Shown piece after piece: positions 12,401 through 24,400 of a stretch of 64,000 nt of DNA. Origin of the DNA: Halichoerus grypus. Its lineage: Eukaryota > Chordata > Mammalia > Carnivora > Phocidae. Each line of letters starts with the position of its first letter. Position 1 is the first letter of the stretch. The notes under the pieces are model-generated. The model was not told the DNA's origin. It did not search any database and worked only from the letters and a program-made list of their open reading frames with translations. The translations under genes were made by a program, and so were the position numbers. The stretch is taken from the NCBI RefSeq assembly GCF_964656455.1, contig NC_135718.1, forward strand, positions 148,906,762-148,970,761, read 5' to 3'.

Positions 12401-15400
12401 CTATTGTCTAAGGTCTGGTGCTGGTGCTTTCTGGATGACAAGCTTCCAGAATCTTAGACTTTGTTTCTGAATCCCCCAAATCTGAAAACATGTATGTCAC
12501 TTGAACACGGACACGTGCACATGTGTGCATATGCACACACGTGCACACACACCCCTGATATTTTTATAACTTGGAAAAAAAGATTGTTGAAATCAGGGAT
12601 CCCTGCAGACAAATTGAAAGCGAAGCTGTTCACAGAGATGAATGTAGATCAATGGGGATTTTTTCCTTCTTCAACAAATAGGTCTCCTACCCTCATGGTT
12701 AGCATTTACACTTTCTCCTTTAGTTGGGATTTTCTCAAAATTCTCAGCTGAGGTTTCAAAAACCTTTAGATTTTTTTTTTTTGATTGCCCTCTAACTTTT
12801 ATCTTCCGGTTTCAGTAAGAATAGCTTAACCTTTGTCTCCCATCCTGGTCCACACAGCACCCTGAGGTTTGTAATTAAGCCAAAATGGCTGGCAGAGGCC
12901 GGCCTGCAGTGAGGGAAGGAATATAAAACTTTCATCAGCCACTCATGGAACACATTTTACTAAATGGATCCTGGCTTGCGAGCAAGAAAAGGGCAAGAAA
13001 AGCTAAGACAGCTGATGATTATGACATTCTAGAAGTGAGTGCCTAGCACAGTCTTGATCACCCAGATGCACGCAGTCAAGTCAAATGCCTGAAATGGATG
13101 GATTCTGCTCCTTGAGAGAGGATGTGATTTTTTTTCTCTCCTCTCTCACACCACCAACTCAGAATCACAGACTGAGAATAGGATCAGGGCCCCAGACAAA
13201 TTCCTTCTTTCATACATGAGAAAACAGGTCCCAACCTGTTTGGGTGACTTGTCCAAGATCACATAGCTGGTTAGAGTTGGAGCTAATTCAAGGTCTGCAG
13301 ATTGACTTTTCACTTTTATTTTATTTTATCTGATGGACTTTAATTTATGAATTTTGTGTGTCTTTGCTTTTAAAATACTTATTCTTCCACAGACACCATC
13401 TTTCAAAAAGTTTTGGTTACCAGATACACTGTAGTCTTTAGGGAAAAAAATTTTTCCCCATTTCTATTTACCAGATGCATAGAGCTGCCAATTACAATAA
13501 CTGAACAGCATGAGACAGGTTTATTGCATAGTAATTAAGAGCCCAGGGGCTGAAATGAGATTGAGTTTGACTCCTACCATTGTCATTTATCAGATGATTT
13601 TGGGCAAATCCCCAAACTACTCTGTAACTCAGTTTTCTCATCTGCAAGGTGGGGGTGTTATTTATACTTCCTTCACAGGATAGTTATGTGCACTAAATAA
13701 GGTTATGCACTAGATGTACTGAGTAAACCAGTTAGTTAGCTGGATATGCGTGACTTCTCTTCGTGCATGACTTTTCTTAACCATCTTCAGTTGAGGAAAA
13801 CTTGGCAGTCAAATCTCGGATTGGGGCTAGAACAGGGAACTGCAAAGCACCCAAAATCAAATGAGACAAGTCCCCCTCCCAGCTCCCCTTCTTGTCTGTG
13901 CCCGTTTCGATGCCTTGTAGATTGTTCTTCTGTCATCCTGAGTGAACATTTCTCAGGGGCAGGCCATGTCTCAACGGTTTAACAAGATCCTTTATACCAT
14001 TTAGAAGACATCATTCTTCCCATCTATGTTCTGTGGCATGTCCCTAGCACCTCTCTGGCCCTCAGGTCTTTTTTCCTTTGTTGTGTTTTCTATCTGATGG
14101 TCTCCTAGCAGCTGTGATTTGCATTTGCAAGACATAAAATTACACATGCATTTGTCTCAGATCCCTTGTGCCTTCTGTCTAGAGGAGGGTGCTCAGCCCA
14201 GCAACTCCCGCTTTGTATCTTTCTAGTGGCACCTGGGTGACCATCTGCTTGGTTCCTAGACTTTGTTTGTATCCTGAGCCCAGATCTCTAACTTAGCAGC
14301 TCCCATCCTATCCCAGCAACCACACAATTTAGGGCGTCCCCCCTCTTTAGTTCCTGCTGTGTGAGGGCCACAAGGAGGACTGCATTGCTCCCCAGGAGGA
14401 AAGTGAAGGAACACTATAAACATGCTGGAGAGAAGTTTCCAGGATTATGACCCTGCAACATACTCACGAACTTTGAAATCTTCTTTGGAAGTCTTAGGAA
14501 GATGTGGACTTCTATATTAAACTTTGGGAAGGATCCCTGGGGAGCTGGAAGAGACGCAGGAAGCCAACACCTGTGTGGGAGTGCAAACTAATTCCCTGTC
14601 CTCCCTTGTCACTCAGGGTTCCAGCCAGCTCATCCATCCCCAAGCTTCAACCCCTTGGGGAGATTTTCTCTGTTTCTCCCTTGGGGAGAAGCTAGCCCTC
14701 CATCCTCTGAACTCTCACTCACAGAACTGTTTCATCTTCCTTCTAGTTCATATCACTTCTTCCCTTTCTTCTTCCCTTCTTTCCCTTCTTTCCTCAGATT
14801 CAACTTGGGTTGGGTATTTGACAGTACTTGATTTAATTCTTATCTAAACCTGCAAGGTAGATATTATTAACATCCCTGTTTTACTAATGAAGAAGCACAG
14901 ATAATTTTTTTTAAGATTTTATTTATTTATCTGAGAGAGAGTGTGTGTACAAGCAGGCGGAGGGGCAGAGGGAGAGGGAGAAAGAGAATCCTAAGCAGAC
15001 TCCATGCTGAGCACAGAGCCAGACGGGGGGCTCAATCCCAGGACCCTGAGATCATGACCTGAGCTGAATTCAAGAGTCAGATGATTAACCGACTGAGCCA
15101 CCCAGGAGCTCCAGAAGCCCAGATAATTTAAATGTCTGACCCAAGGTCAGGAAGTACACTAGGTGTGCATGAGTTCCAAAGTGCTAATTTCAAATCTAGC
15201 GCGTATTCCACCATATCATAGCTGCATTCCAATAAAACTGTGTAGACATATCTTCTTTGTAAAATGAAAGCTACTTGAGGTGAGGAACAATCTCTTCTTA
15301 ATTTTATAAAACACTCGCCTACGTTCTAGTACAGGGCCTGAAAGACAGGGGTTCCTCTATTCAAGTCTGATAAGTGAATAAACATGGAAATGAACGTGTG

Positions 15401-18400
15401 AATCAATAACTGGATAGTTCTTGAAAATATAAATCTTGAGAATAATAGGGGTTGTTACAATATTTTGGCGGAGGGAGAAAAGAAATGGTATGAAATCAAA
15501 TTCTGTGCTTCAGACAAGAAATAATCTTCTTCCTCACACTGAGGTCATTATTTTGCTCAACAAACCTTTTTAGTTAGTTGGCAAAGATAAATGTTAACCA
15601 ACTGTTTCTGATTATTTGAGGTAATGAATTTGGATCTGTTACATAAAGTCACAGTGAGGGGACACATTGCATCCTGGGAACCATAGTTTTTATTAAGTGA
15701 TGTAGCACATGTTACGGTTGAGTAAGGTCCTAGCAAATTTTATTCTGCTCCTCTTTCCTTTCTTCCTTCTTCAATACTCTATTGCTCACTTTATGTCCTT
15801 CTTTTGTAATATATAAAATACGTTAAATAAGGTAGGGGCCATGTACAACTAGAAACTTTTGGTCTGTGAAGTCCCTCTTTATAATTTAAAGCGGAATGAC
15901 ATGGAGATGTTCAAAGGCTATGGATCACACCAGTGTTCAGAGAGGCTCTCGTGGGAATGCCTCTGACCCCTCTACTTTGGGAACTCAAAATAAACCATAA
16001 ATTTTTGTCTTCCTTAACTTGAGGCTGATGTTCCCACTATTCATTATCTGGCTTCCAAACTGAATTACCGAAAGTCCAAAAATCTTGCCAACAATATTTT
16101 GAATGAAACAGGGAATGAAGGTCAAAGGGAAATAATCTGCTTCTATCCTGTCTGTCTTGTTCCCCCATGGCCTCTTTCATCACCCCCAATAACCTACTCT
16201 GAGTGATGAATGTGTCAGAGACAGGCCATGAAAGCATGGGAAATATCTCCATTTCCACGGGAACCCGTGGGTAGGGAGTAGCCAATGCCTGGGAAAAACA
16301 ATACTCTTTTTTTTTTTTTTTTCCATTTTTAAATAGCAGCACAAAGGCGGTGATATTACAGTTTGGCTCTGAGCCGTACCAGGCAGCAACAGATATCTCC
16401 AGATTGGCTTTCTGTGTCTCTCCATTGGAGTGTTCTCCAGCAATGTACCTTGTCTAGGCCCTCAGAATTAGTTGCATTATTCCAAGGTGGAGGCCTTCTG
16501 AAAGAAGCCGATCTTGCATGTTAATCAAATAGATCCTTGTTGAACATATTCTATTCTGTTCTGTTCCATTTCATTCCATTCTATTCCATTTCATTCCATT
16601 CCAGTCTTCTATTCTATTCTATTCTACTCTATTCATCCAATGAACATTTAGTAACCAACACCCATGTGCAAGATGCTGTGCTAGAGAGAGTAGGGCAAAT
16701 ATAATTAAACGATAATAAGAATAGGTAACACTTATATTTACTATGCTCCAAGTGCTATTCTAAACATTTCACTGCATTAATTTATTTAGCCTCAGAACAT
16801 ATGTATGAGGTAGAAACTATATTATCACCATTTTACATAGAAAAATGGAGGCTCAGAATTTAAGTAACTTGCCCAAAGTCACCCAGTTGGTAAGTAAGAG
16901 TTGGAATGTAAGCCCAAGCAGTGTGGACCTGTGCTCTTAGGAGTTAAAGCAACTTTAATGTACCGAGTTAATTTCAAGATGCTCTGGGAGACCAAGGAAG
17001 TAAGATATGGTACTCACCCCCAAGAAGATTGCTATCTCACCGGAAGTACATACATCTGGAACTCTTAGATGTACACTCATGAGGGATGAGAATAATTGCA
17101 TGAAAATGTGCTGTGCACAACTTTGCAGAAAAAAATGTGTTCTATCCCTTGCTCTGCAACTTCTTAGAAATCTTGGGATAAGATCTTGTGAGATCTTGTA
17201 AAAACCTTTTAATTTCTACAAACCTCAGTTTTTCCTCTTTTAAAGTAAGGGGAAGGGCAAATTAAAAGCCTTCTATGATCCCTTGAGCGTGACTCTATTT
17301 TGTGATTTTATACTAGAGAAGACAGAAAGCAGTCTAGGCTGGAGTAGTTACACAGGTTTCAGGAAAAGAGCGAGATTTGTTTGGGGCCCAGAGTATTAGA
17401 ACAGCTTTAAATTGCCATACAGACGGCAATAGAGGGAGACTGTGTGCTTGGGGGATAATGGGGAGACCAGCAGAAGTAAAATAGACGTTTTCCTTCTTTG
17501 GCGCAGGATTTTTAGTAAATCATCATCATCATCATCATCATTAATATAAGTGTTTCTTGGGTGCCTGGGTGGCTCAGTCGTTAAGCGTCTGCCTTCAGCT
17601 CAGGTCATGATCCCAGGGTCCTGGGATCGAGTCCCACATCGGGCTCCCTGCTCGGCAGGAAGCCTGCTTCTCCCTGTCCTACTCCCCCTGCTTGTGTTCC
17701 CTCTCTCGCTATCTCTCTCTGTCAAATAAATAAATAAAATCTTTAAAAAATATATATATAAGTGTTTCTTATGTAGTAACTCCTTTTATCATCATAAGAA
17801 CTTTATGAGGTAGGTGCTATTATTGTCTCCATTTTACAGATTAGAAAACTGAGGAGAGGTTTAAGTTTTTAAACCTTAACAAAACCCTTTTAAGGTAAGG
17901 TTTAAAAACTTGCCAAAAGTCACATATGTAGTAAGATAAATCTGGATGGTTTGGTTCCAACATCTGCGCCCTTAACCACTATGCTATTCCGTCTCTTGCC
18001 TTTTAGTTTTGGTATTAATTTGATTTTATAGGTAAGAGCCCAATACTCCACTTTATTGTCCCTCTAGGAACAGCCTAGTTGCTTTACAAACTCTTCCAGT
18101 TATATAACCTGGGACAGGATTTTGCCACAGTTGGGAGGTGGGCATTTTCTTTACCAAGTGCAGGGAAGAGATTGAACACAACTCAACATGTTATTTGTCA
18201 CTGTAATAATGGAACTGAGATCTGGAAAGTGTCATACGAGATCATCTGGACAGATCCAGGTGGTTATATATGATTTAAGTTATCCAAAACAGCTGGTTGC
18301 TTGTCTTTTCTTGATGACTTTTTTTCAGCAATGGAAATTTTGCCACATATAGTTCACTATTCCCATGATTTCATCACCATATGGTGACTGAGTTCTCCTG

Positions 18401-21400
18401 AACACTTACTGTTTTAATTTAAGCAATCTTGTATTTGTGTGGGGGATGTTTTTTCACACGTATAGGTGACTGGTTTTGAATAATTTAAAATGGATGCATC
18501 ATTATTTATGTTTCTTGTTTGAAGCTTCACCGTGCCCTGAAGCCACTCCTCAGCCCCTTGCTTGGGTCTGGAGATCATTTTGGGTGAAGCTGGAAGCTCT
18601 GGTGCTAAAGGTCAGGTCTCATGGGCACCTTCTATCTTTTCCCCTCTGTGGTCCTACCACCTCCCTGGAGTCCTGCAAAAGTATGTGGTAGATGAGGGTG
18701 GCAGTTTGGTGAGTTGTAGAACACTGAACTGTAGTCCTCTGACTTTGTCTCGGGAATGCTTTCTTGTCCCTCTCTGTTTTCCTGCTTCTTCCTTCACCAC
18801 TCATGAAAAGCGGTCTTCTTTTTTGGGAACAAGCCAGTGTATCTCCCCAGTGAGTTTAGGGTCTTGGAAAACAAGGGCCAGACATGGAACACTACCTTCA
18901 ATTAATATCTGCTTTCAGCCTCACCACACAGCTCCCTCAGAGGTAAGAAAGAACAAAGGCCTAGTTACCTCACGTGTCTCGGAATTGCAATTCAGGGAAT
19001 ATAGATTCTTGAAAGTAAGAGGAAAAACTCTATGAAGAGGAAAACATGAATTAACACCTCAACAAATTAATATTGTATGCAAGGTATTGTTTCCATAAAC
19101 ATATTGTGACCTTTAAGAGTTGCTGCAGATCACCCGCTTTCTGCCTGTTTGCTGTGAAGAGGAGTGACTGATGTAGGAAAGACATTAGGGTTCAAAGCCG
19201 ACAGTCAAGAAAGAATTCTTGAGATGTCTTTGGTGTAAAAAGGTGATTTTATTGGAGCACAGAGACAGGACCCCTGGGCAGAAAGGACTGCACTGGGGTC
19301 ATGAGGAGTGGGGCATTACATACTTTCAAGTTAGGAGGGGGTTAGGGATAGTGGAAGCCTCCCAGGTATTTTGGAAGCAAGGTTTCCAGAATCCTGAGGA
19401 GGCTAGCTATTGTTAGGAAAAGGTCATATATTACTGTTTAGTAAAAACTCAATCATGAGACTCTCAGATGTGTATCAGTGGGCCATTTGTTTGGGGGATG
19501 ATTGCCAACATGTATCTTGGAGGGGGGCGGTAGAGATAAAGGAAGTTTCCAAAGGAATTTTCTTATGTTAAAGTAGACCCACAGGATCCTGAGGGTTGGA
19601 CCTAAGATCACCCTTTGCCCTTAGCAAAGTATTACCATCAAGGCAGCTGAGTTCCTAGAGAAATGTCACTCTACCTGTTTCAAGGACTTATCAAGGGGCT
19701 GTAGGTAGTAAGGAAATTTAATAATTTTTCTTCTGCCTCTGTTTCCCACATCATGATCTCTTGACCAGGTGGAGAGCTTGCACCTAGACGCAGGGATTGT
19801 GTGATTGAAATGAAAGCCCGGTGACCTCACATGGTTTTCCACACTTGGATATACCAGGGATCTGGGGAGACAGAGTATTTCTCCCCCAGATGACTGAGGA
19901 AGAGGATGCATCATCAACTAGGACTGGGCTCTATCAACCTGCCCACATCCAGTCTGCTTTTGACCAATAGGGAGCAAACAGGGTGCCACAAGATAGACCT
20001 TTCCATACCACCTATAGGCGAGCCAATCCCTCACTTTTGTTTTTGGTCACTACTGCTAAGACCCTTCTGGCTTTTCACACCTAGTTTTCCTCCTGTCTTC
20101 CCCAGAGTAGGGTCACCAGGAATTGCTTCTGACTTTTCCTCATTCCCTCACTTTTGTATCTTTGTCATTTCACCAAGAAAGTAATGCTGAAGGCTTTGTC
20201 AGCAGAGAAAAGAGGCAGAGCTAAAATAAAACGAAAGTTTTTATTTGGGGTCTCAAAATTGCCACTCAGAAAATACAGGTTCAGGTAGCAACTCAAATTG
20301 CATTGTTTCCACCCCAGCCCCTCCCCACCAGGGAACAAAAGTCAGGGGTTTTTAAAGACAAAAGGAAATGCTTGTATATGTTGTTTACAAAGAATTTCTA
20401 TTGGTGTTGGTGGCAGGAAACAAATCTTGGTTGAACAGAATTGGTTGCTAAGGCTATCACTAAGCAAAAGCTCTTACTATAGCAAGTCGCAGGTGTTCAG
20501 GCTGAGTCCTTGGAATATTTGCAGTTTGGCCCAGTTGAAGGTTCATGATTTCGTCCTATGAGAATGTGTATAAGGCCCAATTCTTTAATGGCTTCCTGGC
20601 TCCATTTTAAAATCCATGGATATAAGTAACTCCTTTTCATTTCACCTTTCACAGCATGGAGTTTATTCTTCCAACCAAAAGAAAATGAGCTTAATGTGAT
20701 CAAATACTAATATCCCCAAGGTTAAAGGAAACTGCTACAAACTGTAATGCTAGGTAGTGTAAGATGAAGTTTCATAGGTGGGTAATGAAGACCATGGTGA
20801 TGACAGTGATGATGATGATGGTGATGAGGATGATTATGGTAACGGTGGTGGTAATGATGATGGTGATGGTGGTGGTGATTATGGTAATGGTGGTGATGAT
20901 GGTGGTGATGGTGGTGGTGATAATGATGGTGACGGTGGTGGTGATGATGATGATAATGGTGGTGATGATGATGATTATGGTAATGGTGGTGATGATGTTG
21001 ATGACCACCACCATATATTGCATGCCATTTATGTTCCAGGCAATGTGCTAATTTTTACATACTTTATCTCATGCACTCCTCACAGAAATTTTTTTGCCGA
21101 AGGCACTAACGTTATTCTTTTAACAGATGATGGAACCAAGGCCAAGAGATATTATATAACTTGTATAAGGTCACACAGATTATAAGTGGCTGTTGAAAAC
21201 TAACCTAAGTCAATTTATTCATATACAACTATCCAGTTCTTTTTGGTAGATAAATGTAGCTGTTAATGGCTGGGTATAGATGCTGGTTGCTTCTTCCTCC
21301 ACAACTTTGCTACTGGCTTATGAAAGAAGGACCACCATACATATAGTGAAACCCAATTGGCCTGTACTTATTTAGGCAAATAAGTATCAAAAGCTGGTGC

Positions 21401-24400
21401 AAAATATTTATACAACTCGTCCTCTAATCTCAGTAAAGTCCTCATTCTTTGTGCTCTGACCACAACTTGTAGGAAAGATTCAGTCAGACAATAATATCCT
21501 GAGGTAGGATTCTGATACCCTTGTAGGTGGTATCAGGCAACAAGGAATCTCAGAATCAAGGCTTAAATGTAGGACTATTTTAGGGATCAAGCTACAGGTT
21601 CCATCTCTAAGGATGAAGAGATAATTACCTTTGTATAACCTTTCTATGAAACAAGTGGGGGTTTCCACAACAAGCCACCAGTCCACATGACTTGAATATC
21701 ATTATGGTGACTGGAGAGAGCCCATTATCTAATGAACAAACCTACATGTAAAAACTCATTTCTAACATATTCTGCTAACTGGCAAAGCATCTGATGTTGA
21801 TCCCAATCAATAAGGACAGCTGAGACACCTACAGCAATCACCTCTGGAGCATGATCTTTCTAAAAAGCTTGCTGACCACCAGTGCAATGTGAATTCCTTA
21901 TTAGGGCATGTGGCTGAAGCTAATTCCTACATACACAAGGTCACACTGCAGTGATTACAACGAGCTGACATTTTTCATTTCATTGTTTTGGTTCCTTGTT
22001 TTGTGTTTGTCTTATTCAACTAAAATATAAACTCCATGAGAGGATCTTGGTTTTTTGTTCCACTGGGGATTTCAAAACCTATAATAGAGTATGGCCCATG
22101 ACAAGCATTTAATAATTTATTGAATAAATAAGTGAGCAAAAGGAGAACTCTACTGAGGCCAGTCTTTTCTATCTCTACTAAGATCCTAGGAAATAAAGTC
22201 AGTTTATTTAAATGAGTGCCCTGGTCAACTCCGTAGTTTTTACTGTGGGTTGCCTTGAGGGACCTGAAGATAACAAGTTAATCTGGGGTAGTCAAAGTAG
22301 GAGCTTGAACATAAGTGATGAGTGAATTGTCTATAGTTCATATTGAAGTAGGTTAATTCAGGAAAAAGGTAGATGCCAAACTGATAACATTCTCTCTCTA
22401 CCATCATGACCCAGCACAACTTTCTCCCTACACTTGAGAATTGATCTTGATTTTAAGAGGCCATTTTCCAAGGATCCTGGGGAGTTGAGAATTTTAGTTC
22501 CTGAACTGACCTGATTGTCCACTGCTATTTCTTTATATTCTGCTAAGGGTTTTCAAGGTCACTCACTAACCCCTGCCTCTCATGAGCCCTCAATGAGTAA
22601 CAAACTCCATTCATCTCTAGCTTTAAAAGAGCCGCCAGCAAGAAGGCTTTTCCAGTCTTCCACCAAATGAATCTTTCCAGATGGGTCCTGCCCGGTGAAC
22701 ACACACCCTCTGGGCTCCCTTTTCTCTGTCAGCCTCGGCTTGGCTTCTGTCTACAGGATTCACACCTTGACCACAGGAACTCAGAGGAGCTAATTTTTTC
22801 CTTTGTGTCTCAGATCAGGGGACTCTGGTGGATGCAGTACTCTCCAGCCGTGGAGACTGGTTGCTAACAAGTGTTTTAGAAACTGTTGTTTATCTTTTCT
22901 GGGTATTTATTACACTTTTAGGAGCCAAGAAAGGGCATGTCCTTTTTTGTCTTGCGATATTTCTTCAGAAGGCAGCAGCCTGAAACACACAGGTCTACTC
23001 TCTAGGTTAATTCTCCGCTGACACGCACACTTTCCCATGACCAGCAGGGGGCATCTGCGACACAGATTAAAGCTGAATTGACTAAACTGGATTGTCCTTG
23101 AGACGCAACTGGTTGCGACATCTCTTTTGGAAATATAAAATCCCGGGTTCTATACTTCCCAAAGGTCCTCTATCTTGTCTCCTCTTGACTGTTCCCAAGA
23201 TATGTCTGGAGTCTAGAATGAAACCTGCCTGTGATGACCAACAGTCTTCCAACGACAAGACTGGTCTACGCCTCTTGGCTACTTCTGTTAAAGTCCTGAT
23301 AAATTATGGTCTCACGATAGCTTCTGATCAGACTGTTAGTGGTTGTCATTGCCCTCCCCGCCCCTTCCCATCAGAGTATTGCCCGGTCTGACGTGAGGAA
23401 CTGAATGAGCATGCTCAGTGTGAGCCTCACTTGCCTCTCCACCTCTTTAATGGATAACAATTAAATTCAGTTTCTTTAGAGTCCCTGCAGTCATTCAGTG
23501 GATTTTTACCTCTCCCACCCAGTGAACCAAATTAAAAACAGCCCAGTTCTCAATGACTTCTTCTGTGCCACACCCCAGTATTTCACTTAACCCAAAATGT
23601 AGTTTTACACTTAGCTAGAAATTCAATTCACTCACTCGTTTTTTTGACTCGTCGATTTACATAGCAGATCTTTTTTGAGCACCTCGTAAGTGCCAGGCCC
23701 TGAGCTATGTGCTGAGACTGGAATTGTGAACAAAACAGATATTGTTGGAGACCTGCCACTCTAATGGGAGAGAGAGACAAGACCCAAATAAATACACAGA
23801 GAAAAATGTGCAGATTGGTAAGGACCATGAAAGAAAAATACAGAAGACTCTGAATATCATAGAGGCAGCTGTTGGAGCTGTGTCTCCCATTGCACTGCCT
23901 GCCTGTTATCACATGGGCACACACGTGAGCTCCTTGAGGTTAGGACCTATATCCTTCAATTGTTATATCCCATCCACTGTGGTCAATGACTAGAAAAATA
24001 CCTAGCATATAGTTTGCATGTATGTGTCCTATATTCTGCTATTCCAAATGTCTCTGAGGCAAGGAACAATCTCTATAACCCTTGAAGCACCTAGCACAGG
24101 ACTTTATATGTAGCCGACTATCTGATATTCTACTTGAATCGAATTGTATTTTTAAAAATTCAGCTATATTTCTGTTTTGATTGATTGCTTGTACTGTTTC
24201 TCTTACTTGTGCACGTTAAAGTAATAACTTGGATTCAGGTTCACCCATTAGAAGGAAGGACCCAGGTGGCCCCGGGGCCTTTTGAAATTTGATTTCCTGG
24301 CCAGTATACCCACAGAAGGCACAGATTTAAAACCGCAAGCCCCAGAATTGCTCAAACCCTTTCCAGTTTGAAATCACTAATGTGAGTCATCTACAGAAGG

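Noticed and set aside
16548..16636. Centromeric or pericentromeric satellite
   Set aside because: TTCCA-like units are present but only about 90 bp long and inside a gene intron, so a local microsatellite is the simpler reading.
18562..19035. 157-residue open frame in intron 1
   Set aside because: No recognisable protein features; chance frame in intronic DNA.
20778..21185. Open frame of 135 residues rich in Asp and Gly
   Set aside because: It is the translation of the GAT/GGT repeat array plus a MIR; no splice or start context and no conserved domain.
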